From HXMU1420-2 sp040830545 (GTDB lineage: Bacteria; Pseudomonadota; Alphaproteobacteria; Rhodobacterales; Rhodobacteraceae), in NCBI GenBank assembly GCA_040830545.1, contig JBFOMB010000053.1, positions 1 to 41,881 of the forward strand: a stretch of DNA of 41,881 bases, read 5' to 3'. Shown one piece after another: positions 23,948 to 31,247 of the stretch. How positions within the stretch are numbered: position 1 is the stretch's first letter; each line of letters starts with the position of its first letter. The translations under genes and the position numbers were made by a program. The notes beneath the pieces were generated by a model. It had not been told where the DNA came from. It searched no databases and saw only the letters and a list, made by a program, of their open reading frames with translations.

Positions 23948-24847
23948 ATGCATGAAACACTCGACTGGGCCAGGATCCCGTATTTTCTGGCCGTTGCCCG
24001 TACCGGAAGCCTGCGCGCCGCGGCAGAACGTGTCGGCGGTACACACGCAACCGTGGACCGCAATCTGCGTGCGTTGGAGGAAGGGTACGGCGTGCGCCTG
24101 TTCGACCGAACAACACGTGGGCTGTCACTGACAGATGCGGGGGAAAAGCTGATCCCGTTGGCGGAAGAGGCTGAAACGGCGATGATCAGCGCCCGAAGAC
24201 GAGTGCAGGGTCTGGATCAGGAGGCCAGCGGTAAGGTGCGCCTGTCCATCCCGACCACGTTCCACGGTATCGGTATTCAGGACATCATCGCGCGGTTCGA
24301 GCAGACCTATCCGGATATCGAACTCAGCATCGCGGTTACCAACCGGTTCGAAGATCTGAATCGCGCGGAAACGGACGTGTCGTTGCGTGTCGCCTATCAG
24401 GTCGACGATGACGTGGTGGGGCGCAAGATCATCCAATACGCCGCTGGAATCTTCGCCAGTCGGGAATATGTCGAAAAACACTGGGAAAACGCGGGCCCGC
24501 AAGGTGAAGGGCTGCAATGGATCGGGTGGGGGGACACCGGCGGCCTGCCGGAATGGGTCAAGAACAGCCCGTTCCCGAAGGCACGCGTGCGCTACAGTGT
24601 TGGTTCGCCAACCCTGATCGGCCACTTGGTCGGGGCAGGGATGGGTATGAGTTACCTGCCCTGGTTTGTATCCGACTGGATTGGCGACCTGGTGCCCATG
24701 CCGGGGACCGACCCTTTCCTGGATAGGTCACTGTGGCTGTTGCTGCACTCGGACCTGCGTCGCACCAACCGCGTGCGGTTGCTTGTGGATCATCTGGCCA
24801 GGGAACTGACGGCGCTGAGGCCCAAGTTTCTGGGGCCTCTGGCATAA
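23948..24847 (+). CDS. LysR-family transcriptional regulator
   Basis: A 299-residue LysR regulator. The DNA-binding domain has WARIPYFLAVARTGSLRAAA, ERVGGTHATVDRNLRALEEG and YGVRLFDRTTRGLSLTDAGE; the effector domain follows (GKVRLSIPTTFHGIGIQDII). The threonine-rich recognition helix GTHATVDRNL is of the subgroup near LrhA-like GcvA relatives; the effector cannot be predicted. The ATG at 23948 follows AGGAGGT at 23934-23940, so the upstream ATG at 23912 is rejected. Divergent from the dehalogenase-like gene and probably its regulator. Confidence 0.9.
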   Translation: MHETLDWARIPYFLAVARTGSLRAAAERVGGTHATVDRNLRALEEGYGVRLFDRTTRGLSLTDAGEKLIPLAEEAETAMISARRRVQGLDQEASGKVRLSIPTTFHGIGIQDIIARFEQTYPDIELSIAVTNRFEDLNRAETDVSLRVAYQVDDDVVGRKIIQYAAGIFASREYVEKHWENAGPQGEGLQWIGWGDTGGLPEWVKNSPFPKARVRYSVGSPTLIGHLVGAGMGMSYLPWFVSDWIGDLVPMPGTDPFLDRSLWLLLHSDLRRTNRVRLLVDHLARELTALRPKFLGPLA

Positions 24848-24850
24848 ATC

Positions 24851-25444
24851 TCAGACATCCGGCACTCTGTCTCCAACCGCTTCGCGCCAGTGTTTGCGAC
24901 AGAGCGAGACATAGGTTTCGTTGCCGCCAATCTGCACCTGATCCCCGTCGGTCAGCACTTTGCCGTCCGAATCCTTGCGCACGACCATCGTGGCCTTGCG
25001 CCCGCAATGACAGATTGTGCGGACCTCGCGCATTTCATCGGCCAAGGCGAGCAGCGTGGCAGATCCCGGAAACAGCTGCCCCATGAAGTCCACCCTCAAC
25101 CCGTAACACAGAACGGGCACATTCAGATCATCGACGGCGCGGGCCAGTTGCCAAACCTGTTCCGGCTCCAGAAACTGCGCTTCGTCGACAAAAACACAGG
25201 CCACTTCGTGATCCGCCAATTTGGCTTTGATCCGAAAAAACAGGTCATCCCCCGGGGCAAACATATCTGCCGCTTCACCAATCCCGATACGAGACGCGAT
25301 GCGTCCCTCACCCGCGCGGCCATCGATTCGTGCGGTCATCAAATAGGTGAACATACCGTTTTCACGGTAGTTATGCGCAGCCTGAAGCAAAACCGTCGAT
25401 TTGCCGGCATTCATCGTGGAATAGTTGAAATACAGTTTTGCCAT
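24851..25444 (-). CDS. tdk: Thymidine kinase
   Basis: A 197-residue type II thymidine kinase, phosphorylating thymidine in the salvage pathway. P-loop NYSTMNAGKSTVLLQAAHNY, the DEAQF motif (VFVDEAQFLEPEQVWQLA), lasso region PVLCYGLRVDFMGQLFPGS and the zinc residues in ICHCG and SLCRKHW are all present. It begins MAKLYFNYS at 25444. Convergent with the LysR gene; the two stops are three bases apart. Confidence 0.95.
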   Translation of the reverse strand: MAKLYFNYSTMNAGKSTVLLQAAHNYRENGMFTYLMTARIDGRAGEGRIASRIGIGEAADMFAPGDDLFFRIKAKLADHEVACVFVDEAQFLEPEQVWQLARAVDDLNVPVLCYGLRVDFMGQLFPGSATLLALADEMREVRTICHCGRKATMVVRKDSDGKVLTDGDQVQIGGNETYVSLCRKHWREAVGDRVPDV

Positions 25445-25839
25445 GCGCCGGGTTTATGACGCAGGGCACAAACGCTCAAGCAGGATTACGTGAATGAAAT
25501 TCGAGAGAAACGCTGTGTTCAAAACAAGGAGGCTGGCCGGGAGTGCCTTGAAAACACTGACCGGTGGTGAACCTCCCGGGACGGAACAGCCCTTGGGGAT
25601 GGAAGGTCACTTACCGGTCCGCTTGGGCACCCCCCGGCGAGCCAGTCCGTCGGTGGCAGTAATTGCCGGCGCTAATGACGGTGCGCCACAATCCGACCTA
25701 GAAATTGCCGGAAGACTTGCAAACACCCCTGAAAACCTTAGGGATATATAGACTATTGCATTGGGTACATTACGTATGAATGGGAAAATACTGGGGGCAT
25801 TCCCCATTTGCGTCTGGAGGGGCGAAGGAGGATGCTCGG
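25445..25839. other. Intergenic stretch upstream of tdk and the HTH-like gene
   Basis: About 395 bases with no gene I can support. An 85-codon frame at 25494-25751 uses several rare AGG/AGA/ATA codons and has only a weak ribosome site, unlike its neighbours. The right end is A/T-richer (GATATATAG near 25742-25750) and may hold the promoter of the following gene. Confidence 0.45.
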
Positions 25840-26298
25840 ATGGCTGACATAAACAGCTACCTGAAGAAACACACCGAAGCTCTGGTGAAAGACGTCGGAA
25901 TCGAAGCGGCGTGCGAAATCACCGGTAAATCCAAGGCAACGTTGGGCCGGTATTATTCCGACAACGAAGAGCATGCCGATCGGTTCATGCCGGTTGATGC
26001 GGTTGCGCGGTTGGAGCAAGAATCCAGTTACCCGCATGTCACCAGCGCGCTGGCGGAGCTCAAGAGTATTACGCTGAGCTATGATGACCGAAAGCCCAAC
26101 GATGTGGGCAAGGGCGGTGTGACGGCGGATGTCATCGCGCTGAGCCAGCGGTTTGCGATGCTGATGACAGAATATCAGCAATCCATGGAGGATGGGATTA
26201 TCACTGTGGCCGAGGCAAAGCGGTTGCTGAAGGAAACCGTTTTGCTGCAGCAGGTGTTGTTGGACATGAAATTGCACCTCGAAGACGAAACCGTCTGA
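25840..26298 (+). CDS. Hypothetical protein, possible HTH DNA-binding protein
   Basis: A 152-residue soluble protein I do not recognise with certainty. The N-terminal part (ALVKDVGIEAACEITGKSKA then TLGRYYSDNEEHADRFMPVD and AVARLEQ) reads as a helix-turn-helix, similar to small phage-type regulators. The C terminus (RFAMLMTEYQQSMEDGIITV then AEAKRLLKETVLLQQVLLDM) is an amphipathic helical region suited to oligomerisation. ATG at 25840 follows AAGGAGG at 25825-25831. No other phage gene is near. Confidence 0.75.
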   Translation: MADINSYLKKHTEALVKDVGIEAACEITGKSKATLGRYYSDNEEHADRFMPVDAVARLEQESSYPHVTSALAELKSITLSYDDRKPNDVGKGGVTADVIALSQRFAMLMTEYQQSMEDGIITVAEAKRLLKETVLLQQVLLDMKLHLEDETV

Positions 26299-26348
26299 GG
26301 CTTGGGCGAATTGTCCACAATGCGCCTGCAATTTGTCGTCAAGCTGCA

Positions 26349-26370
26349 AGCAACTTTTTGAAAAGTTGCT
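26349..26370. terminator. Stem-loop between convergent genes
   Basis: AGCAACTTTT (26349-26358) and AAAAGTTGCT (26361-26370) are perfect complements around TG. The stem carries its own T run and lies 50 bases after the HTH-like gene's stop and six before the stop of the condensing-enzyme gene, so it can end both transcripts. Confidence 0.65.
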
Positions 26371-26376
26371 GTGCCG

Positions 26377-27504
26377 TCAGAGGTGACGTTCCACCAGGAC
26401 CGACCCCACGGAATACCCCGCGCCGAAGGAGCAGATCAGCCCGACATCGCCTTCGCCCATGTCTTCGGAGTTCTGCGAAAACGCGATGATCGACCCGGCA
26501 GAAGACGTGTTGGCATAGTCCTGCAGAATGTTGGGCTGCTCACCCGGTTCGGGTGTGCGCCCCAGAACTTTTTTGCCGATGAAATCGTTCATCTGCTTGT
26601 TCGCCTGATGCAGCCACAGACGTTTAAGATCGGTGTTCTCGACGCCCTCATCAGCCATATGTTTGCTGATATGTTCGCTGACCATGGGCAGCACTTCCTT
26701 GAACACTTTCCGCCCGTTCTGCATGAACTGCATGTCCCGTCGGTCGGCCACACCATCGGGGCGCGAGCGGCGCAGGAACCCGTTGTTGTTGCGGATGTTG
26801 TTGGAAAACTGCGTGGCGCAACGGGTAGAGCGGATGGTGAAACGCGCGCCCTTAGCATCCTCTTCCCGTTCAATAAGGGTCGCCGTAGCCACGTCGCCAA
26901 AGATGAAATGGCAATCCCGGTCACGCCATTCCAGGTGGCCCGAGCAGATCTCCGGGTTAACGACCAGGGCCGACTTGATCGACCCGGACCGCACCATGTC
27001 CGCGGCCGCCTGGATCCCGAACGTAGCGGACGAACAGGCCACGTTCATGTCAAACGCAAAGCCCTCGATCCCCAGCAGTTCCTGAATTTCGATCGCCACG
27101 GCCGGATAGGCGCGTTCCATATTCGACGCGGCACAGATCACAGCGCCCACGTCTGATGGCTCACGACCCGCTTGCGCCAGTGCTTTGCGCGCAGCGTCCA
27201 CGGCCATTTCCGCCATAATGCCCGGTTCGTCGTCTGCCCGCTGGCGCAGCGTGGGGTGCATGATGTCAGGGTTCAGCACGCCCTCTTTGTCCATCACAAA
27301 CCGGCTCAGGATACCGCTGGCCTTGAAGATAAACTCTTCCGAGGAATGCTCCTTGGCCTCCACCTCGCCTGCGGCGATGGCCTCGGCATTCTCGGCGTTG
27401 AACCGGTCGGCATAGGCGTTGAACGCCTCAACCAGTTCTGCGTTCGAAATGCTCTGCGATGGTGTATAAACCCCGGTTCCGGTGATGGCGGGTGTATAGG
27501 TCAC
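26377..27504 (-). CDS. Beta-ketoacyl-ACP synthase III-like condensing enzyme
   Basis: A 375-residue thiolase-fold enzyme of the FabH/KAS III family. Residues include TPAITGTGVYTPSQSISNAE, catalytic C157 in FDMNVACSSATFGIQAAADM, active-site His in LWLHQANKQMN and Asn in YANTSSAGSIIAF, and the C-terminal GDVGLICSFGAGYSVGSVLV. It is longer than housekeeping FabH (about 320) and carries an insert around residues 30-90 (AEAIAAGEVEAKEHSSEEFI), as in the FabH-like enzymes of secondary pathways. It probably condenses an acyl starter with malonyl-ACP or another thioester. The start is a GTG at 27504 behind AGGGAG; the frame open upstream is not coding. Confidence 0.88.
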   Translation of the reverse strand: MTYTPAITGTGVYTPSQSISNAELVEAFNAYADRFNAENAEAIAAGEVEAKEHSSEEFIFKASGILSRFVMDKEGVLNPDIMHPTLRQRADDEPGIMAEMAVDAARKALAQAGREPSDVGAVICAASNMERAYPAVAIEIQELLGIEGFAFDMNVACSSATFGIQAAADMVRSGSIKSALVVNPEICSGHLEWRDRDCHFIFGDVATATLIEREEDAKGARFTIRSTRCATQFSNNIRNNNGFLRRSRPDGVADRRDMQFMQNGRKVFKEVLPMVSEHISKHMADEGVENTDLKRLWLHQANKQMNDFIGKKVLGRTPEPGEQPNILQDYANTSSAGSIIAFSQNSEDMGEGDVGLICSFGAGYSVGSVLVERHL

Positions 27505-27619
27505 GGGCGGCTCCCTGCGATGCAATAGCCGCCAATCTAGGATGTGCTGAAATGGGGGGCAAGGGGCGTACGAAACGGGCAGGTCAAATTGATCGCTGCG
27601 TCCCGTCCCCGTTCTTGGC

Positions 27620-27697
27620 CTAGATAATCGGAACCAGTGGGACGCCACCACAGGCAGCCAGGGTCACTAGGGCGAATAGGGCAAAGGTCAGGCGCAT
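27620..27697 (-). CDS. Very small lipoprotein (25 residues)
   Basis: A minus-strand frame from ATG at 27695-27697 to TAG encodes 25 residues: a basic start (MRL), a hydrophobic stretch (TFALFALVTLAA), a lipobox L-A-A-C-G-G and a short tail VPLVPII. It is the whole of a prolipoprotein signal with almost no mature part. A GGAGCG sequence 8-13 bases before the ATG may be the ribosome binding site. Small lipoproteins of this type are often overlooked. Lies between dctM and the KAS III-like gene. Confidence 0.6.
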   Translation of the reverse strand: MRLTFALFALVTLAACGGVPLVPII

Positions 27698-27792
27698 TTT
27701 CTGGCGCTCCGTTTGTTGTGCTCGATCATTGGGTCATAGCCGCATAATGTGGCTGGAATGGGGCGATGGCAATCACATCGCTCCGCAAGGAA

Positions 27793-29052
27793 TTAGTTCA
27801 GGAATAACAGCGCGGTTCCAGGGACAAAAGTCACCAGCAACAGAACAAGAATGATCAGCGCGATGAAAGGAAGGACCGCGCGGCTGATTTCCAAGAAGCT
27901 TTCGCGGAACGCGGTCATGGCGACGATCAGGTTTAGACCCAGAGGGGGCGTCAGAAAACCGATTTCCAGGTTGATTACCATGATGATGCCGAAATGGACC
28001 GGGTCGATCCCATAGGCCAGCGCCGGGATCAACAGCAAAGGCGCGAGGATCAGAATGGCAGAGATCACATCGAACAGGCACCCGACCAACAACAGCAGCA
28101 TGTTGATCGCCAGAAGGAAGGCGATTTTGTTATCCGTCACCGATGTGATCCACAGCGCCAGATCGTCGGGGATTTCCTCGATTGTCAGGATGGTCTTGAT
28201 CGACAGAGCCACGGCAACGATTGGGAACAGCATCCCCAGCAGCTTCGCGGTCTCAACAGCCGTAAAGTAGAAATCAATCGGGCGCAGTTCGCGATGGATG
28301 ACAATTTCCACGAACAGGGCATAGACCAGCGCGACCGCAGCCGCCTCGGTTGGGGAGAAATAGCCGGAGTAGATGCCGCCCAGCAGGATAACCGGCAGCA
28401 GGGCGGACCAGCCGCCCTTGCGCAGGGCTGTGGTGAATTCGGACAGGTCGAACTGCTGCGCGGGCATGGTCCGATTCACCCAGAACGAATAGCCCGCCAG
28501 AACCGTTGCGATCAGGATGCCAGGGATGATGCCCGCGATGAACAGATCGGCGATCGAGGTTTCGGTGACAATCCCATAAAGGATCAGCGGAATGGATGGC
28601 GGGATGATGATGCCCAACGTCCCACCTGACGTCAGCGCGCCAAGGGCAAAGCGTTTGGAATAGCCATTTTGCAACAGCGCGGGGTAGAGGATCGTACCAA
28701 CTGCCAACAGCGTGACCGGGGAGGAGCCGGAGATTGCGGCAAACACGGCGCAGGACAGGATGGTTGCCACCGCCAGTCCGCCGGGCAATGGGCGCGTGAC
28801 GCTGACGGCCAGATCCACCAGCCGCCGTGCAATTGACCCCCGCGTCATCACGCTGCCGGCCAGCAGGAACATGGGAATGGCCAGCAGCAGAGAGTTGTCG
28901 AGGCTGATCCACACATCCTCGGCCAGGTACTCCAGATACCCATCACCCCAGACCAGATGCACATAGGCAGCAGAGCCCAGCAGGATCACGATGATGTTCT
29001 GCCGCAGGGCCAGCGCCAACAGGATCAGACCAAGAAGCGCAATCGCCGCCAT
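27793..29052 (-). CDS. dctM: TRAP transporter large permease subunit
   Basis: A 419-residue protein with about 12 hydrophobic segments and the DctM/SiaM features SLLLAIPMFLLAGSVMTRGS, GSSPVTLLAVGTILYPALLQ, FALGALTSGGTLGIIIPPSI and HFGIIMVINLEIGFLTPPLG. It is the transport channel of a tripartite ATP-independent periplasmic transporter driven by sodium or proton gradients. One base separates it from dctQ, which with dctP and the TetR gene forms one operon. Confidence 0.95.
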   Translation of the reverse strand: MAAIALLGLILLALALRQNIIVILLGSAAYVHLVWGDGYLEYLAEDVWISLDNSLLLAIPMFLLAGSVMTRGSIARRLVDLAVSVTRPLPGGLAVATILSCAVFAAISGSSPVTLLAVGTILYPALLQNGYSKRFALGALTSGGTLGIIIPPSIPLILYGIVTETSIADLFIAGIIPGILIATVLAGYSFWVNRTMPAQQFDLSEFTTALRKGGWSALLPVILLGGIYSGYFSPTEAAAVALVYALFVEIVIHRELRPIDFYFTAVETAKLLGMLFPIVAVALSIKTILTIEEIPDDLALWITSVTDNKIAFLLAINMLLLLVGCLFDVISAILILAPLLLIPALAYGIDPVHFGIIMVINLEIGFLTPPLGLNLIVAMTAFRESFLEISRAVLPFIALIILVLLLVTFVPGTALLFLN

Positions 29053-29053
29053 G

Positions 29054-29539
29054 TCAGGCCTTTCCTGCAGGCACAGGCTTCACATCCGGCCGCAGGGCAA
29101 AGGCCAGATGCTTCACGCCAGACGAAATGAACGCGTAGGGGATGACCAGTTGCAGCGGCCAGACCACGAAATAGAGGACAGGTGCACGATCACCTGCCTC
29201 CATCGACACGGCAACAAAGGTCCAGGCGACGTAGGCCGACCCAAGGAAAAACAGGCCCGATAGTAGATCGCCCAGCCGCCCAATGGCCTCTTCATGCCCG
29301 CGAAACACGAAATCCATGAACTCGGGCCGCAGATGTGCGTTGTCCGAAGTCGCCAGCGTCAGCCCCAGAAATCCCGCAATGATCGCTCCGTAAACCGCCA
29401 GTTGCTGCGTGCCGAGCAAGGAGGTCTGGAACAACTCGCGCCCGATCACATCTGCCATCAACAGGCCAGCAACAACGGCATAAGCCGCTGTTGCCACGAT
29501 GGCCTCTATCTGGCGAAGGATTGCGATCAGGCGCGCCAT
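29054..29539 (-). CDS. dctQ: TRAP transporter small permease subunit
   Basis: A 161-residue protein with four membrane segments and the family pattern MARLIAILRQIEAIVATAAY, LMADVIGRELF, TQQLAVYGAIIAGFLGLTLA and APVLYFVVWPLQLVIPYAFI. It forms the membrane scaffold with DctM. I start at the ATG at 29539, five bases after the dctP stop; an upstream ATG at 29584 would overlap dctP by 41 bases. Confidence 0.92.
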   Translation of the reverse strand: MARLIAILRQIEAIVATAAYAVVAGLLMADVIGRELFQTSLLGTQQLAVYGAIIAGFLGLTLATSDNAHLRPEFMDFVFRGHEEAIGRLGDLLSGLFFLGSAYVAWTFVAVSMEAGDRAPVLYFVVWPLQLVIPYAFISSGVKHLAFALRPDVKPVPAGKA

Positions 29540-29543
29540 TGGG

Positions 29544-30533
29544 TCAGCCGCTGGTGCAGGACGCTTTGGCTGTCTGGATTGCATCCCATTTCGCGCGGGC
29601 CGCGTCGCCCATTTCGTCCAGGATCACCTCTTGGGCCTGCGGGGCGAGCGCCTTCCACTGGCCCAGCTCCTCGTCAGTGAGGTCGATGATCGTCGCACCT
29701 TCACCCGCCGCCTTTTTCAGCAACGCGCCTTCAGCCCCGCGCAGTGCGGGCCGCAGTTCCAGGAAGATCGGTGCGGCTTCGTTGATCCACGCCTGTTCTT
29801 GTTCGCTCAGCTTGTTCCACGTCTTGGTCGAAATCACGATGGCGCCAACCTGATGCTGGTGCCGGGTCAGCGTGATCTGCGGCGCTACCGCAGGATAGCC
29901 CACAACAATCCCAAACACGGACAACTGTGTGGCCCCATCCACCTGACCGGTTTTCAAAGCCGGGATGGTGTCCTTGGGGCTGAGCGGCACGGCAGTGACG
30001 CCGGCCTGCTGCATGAACTTCGTATCCGTCACCGACGGGGCCGTGCGGATTTTCACACCCTTCACATCTGCCGGAACACGCGCGCCGTCCTTGGTATAAA
30101 GCACCTGATACCCAACCTCCATCCAGCTGAGCGTGCGGATGCCCGCCGCCTCGAATTCCGCGCCATAGGTGTCCAGCAGGTGGTTGTCCGCCACGCAGTC
30201 AAACTGTTCCGGGCTGTCAAAGGCATAAGGAGCCGCCAGTAGGCCGAATTCGGGCACGACCAGCGACACGGCGGTATTGGACATCACTCCCATATCCACC
30301 CGTCCCCGGGCGATCTGCTTGATCACGTCCTGTTCGCCGCCCAGTTTGGACGCCATGTATGCGTTGATCGTCAGTTCGCCACCAGACAACTCCGCAACTT
30401 TGTCGACAAATTTCTGCGCCACACCTCCCCATGGCGAATTCGGTGGCGGGGCCATCGACAGGCGTAATTCCTTTGCGCCAGCCATCGAGGCACACAGGGC
30501 CACCGCCAGAACCGTTGTCAGCATCTTTTTCAT
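29544..30533 (-). CDS. dctP: TRAP transporter substrate-binding protein, DctP type
   Basis: A 329-residue periplasmic binding protein. A signal peptide (KKMLTTVLAVALCASMAGAK) precedes KELRLSMAPPPNSPWGGVAQ, GGEQDVIKQIARGRVDMGVM and GVKIRTAPSVTD, whose Arg usually pairs with the ligand's carboxylate in this family. The ligand cannot be read; its operon and divergent sulfatase suggest a sulfated organic acid. Its ATG follows the TetR stop by one base and GGAGG lies within the end of the TetR gene. Confidence 0.93.
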   Translation of the reverse strand: MKKMLTTVLAVALCASMAGAKELRLSMAPPPNSPWGGVAQKFVDKVAELSGGELTINAYMASKLGGEQDVIKQIARGRVDMGVMSNTAVSLVVPEFGLLAAPYAFDSPEQFDCVADNHLLDTYGAEFEAAGIRTLSWMEVGYQVLYTKDGARVPADVKGVKIRTAPSVTDTKFMQQAGVTAVPLSPKDTIPALKTGQVDGATQLSVFGIVVGYPAVAPQITLTRHQHQVGAIVISTKTWNKLSEQEQAWINEAAPIFLELRPALRGAEGALLKKAAGEGATIIDLTDEELGQWKALAPQAQEVILDEMGDAARAKWDAIQTAKASCTSG

Positions 30534-30534
30534 G

Positions 30535-31164
30535 TTATCCTCCCTGGTGTTGACTTTGGGCCGTCAAAAACGGGCCCATGGCATCTTCGATCTTGCGCTG
30601 AAGGTCGTCATCTTCCAGCCGCAGAGGGCCCGGGTTGTGCAGCAACGCGTTCACCAGCAAGCCAAAGGCCAGTTGCAGCGCGGTTTCCAGCCGCTCGCGG
30701 TCGGCTTCATTCAGGTTTTGGGTCGCCGCCTGCACGATTGCTTGTGTACGCGCGCGGTTCGGTGCCCAGCCTTCGGGAATGCGCCGTTCATACCGTAACG
30801 CAGATCGGATCACGCCCGTGCGTCGCCGGAAATACCCGATGGCGAAGGTCAAGCAGGCATTCAACCGGGCGGGCAAGGGATCATTCGCCAGCCGCCTATT
30901 GCCGAACATACGGTCGAATTCGTCGTCCAGTTGGTCATTCACACGCTGCTGGACCGCGACAAAAAATGCCTCTTTGTCCGCGAAGTAGCTGTAGAATGAC
31001 CCGGTGGCATACCCCAGCTTGCCCGTCACCTCGGCGATTGATATCTCGTCCAGATCGTATTGGTTCAGCAGCTCGATCCCGTATTCGATCAATGCCTCAC
31101 GCCGCGCACGGCTACGCGCCTGCTTGGGCGCGGCTTTGGTGCGAAGGGCGGGTTCTGCGGTCAT
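30535..31164 (-). CDS. TetR-family transcriptional regulator
   Basis: A 209-residue TetR regulator. The DNA-binding domain is ARREALIEYGIELLNQYDLD, EISIAEVTGKLGYATGSFYS and YFADKEAFFVAVQQRV. The ligand domain follows. The ATG at 31164 is chosen; no strong ribosome site precedes it, and the longer frame to 31248 crosses the operator palindrome. The gene runs directly into dctP, so repressor and transporter would be controlled together by the 31189-31208 palindrome, giving autoregulation. Probably senses the sulfate ester or its alcohol. Confidence 0.9.
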   Translation of the reverse strand: MTAEPALRTKAAPKQARSRARREALIEYGIELLNQYDLDEISIAEVTGKLGYATGSFYSYFADKEAFFVAVQQRVNDQLDDEFDRMFGNRRLANDPLPARLNACLTFAIGYFRRRTGVIRSALRYERRIPEGWAPNRARTQAIVQAATQNLNEADRERLETALQLAFGLLVNALLHNPGPLRLEDDDLQRKIEDAMGPFLTAQSQHQGG

Positions 31165-31188
31165 GGACGTCAAGTTTCCGATAAATAT

Positions 31189-31208
31189 TGAATTTGAATT
31201 CAAGTTCA
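31189..31208. promoter_or_regulatory. Operator palindrome between TetR-TRAP operon and sulfatase operon
   Basis: TGAATTTGAATTCAAGTTCA is a 20-base palindrome centred on GAATTC with a single non-matching pair. It starts 25 bases from the TetR ATG and ends 39 bases before the sulfatase ATG, so one bound TetR dimer could control both transcripts. The size and symmetry are typical of TetR operators. Confidence 0.75.
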
Positions 31209-31247
31209 GTTTTGATGGATTCGTCAAGTAATTTTGAGGAGTCGCCA

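Noticed and set aside
25494..25751. 85-codon plus-strand frame between tdk and the HTH-like gene
   Set aside because: Rare AGG, AGA and ATA codons, weak ribosome site and no recognisable motif; its base use differs from the neighbouring genes.
25840..26298. Prophage remnant based on the phage-regulator-like protein
   Set aside because: No integrase, structural gene or attachment repeat in the flanks.
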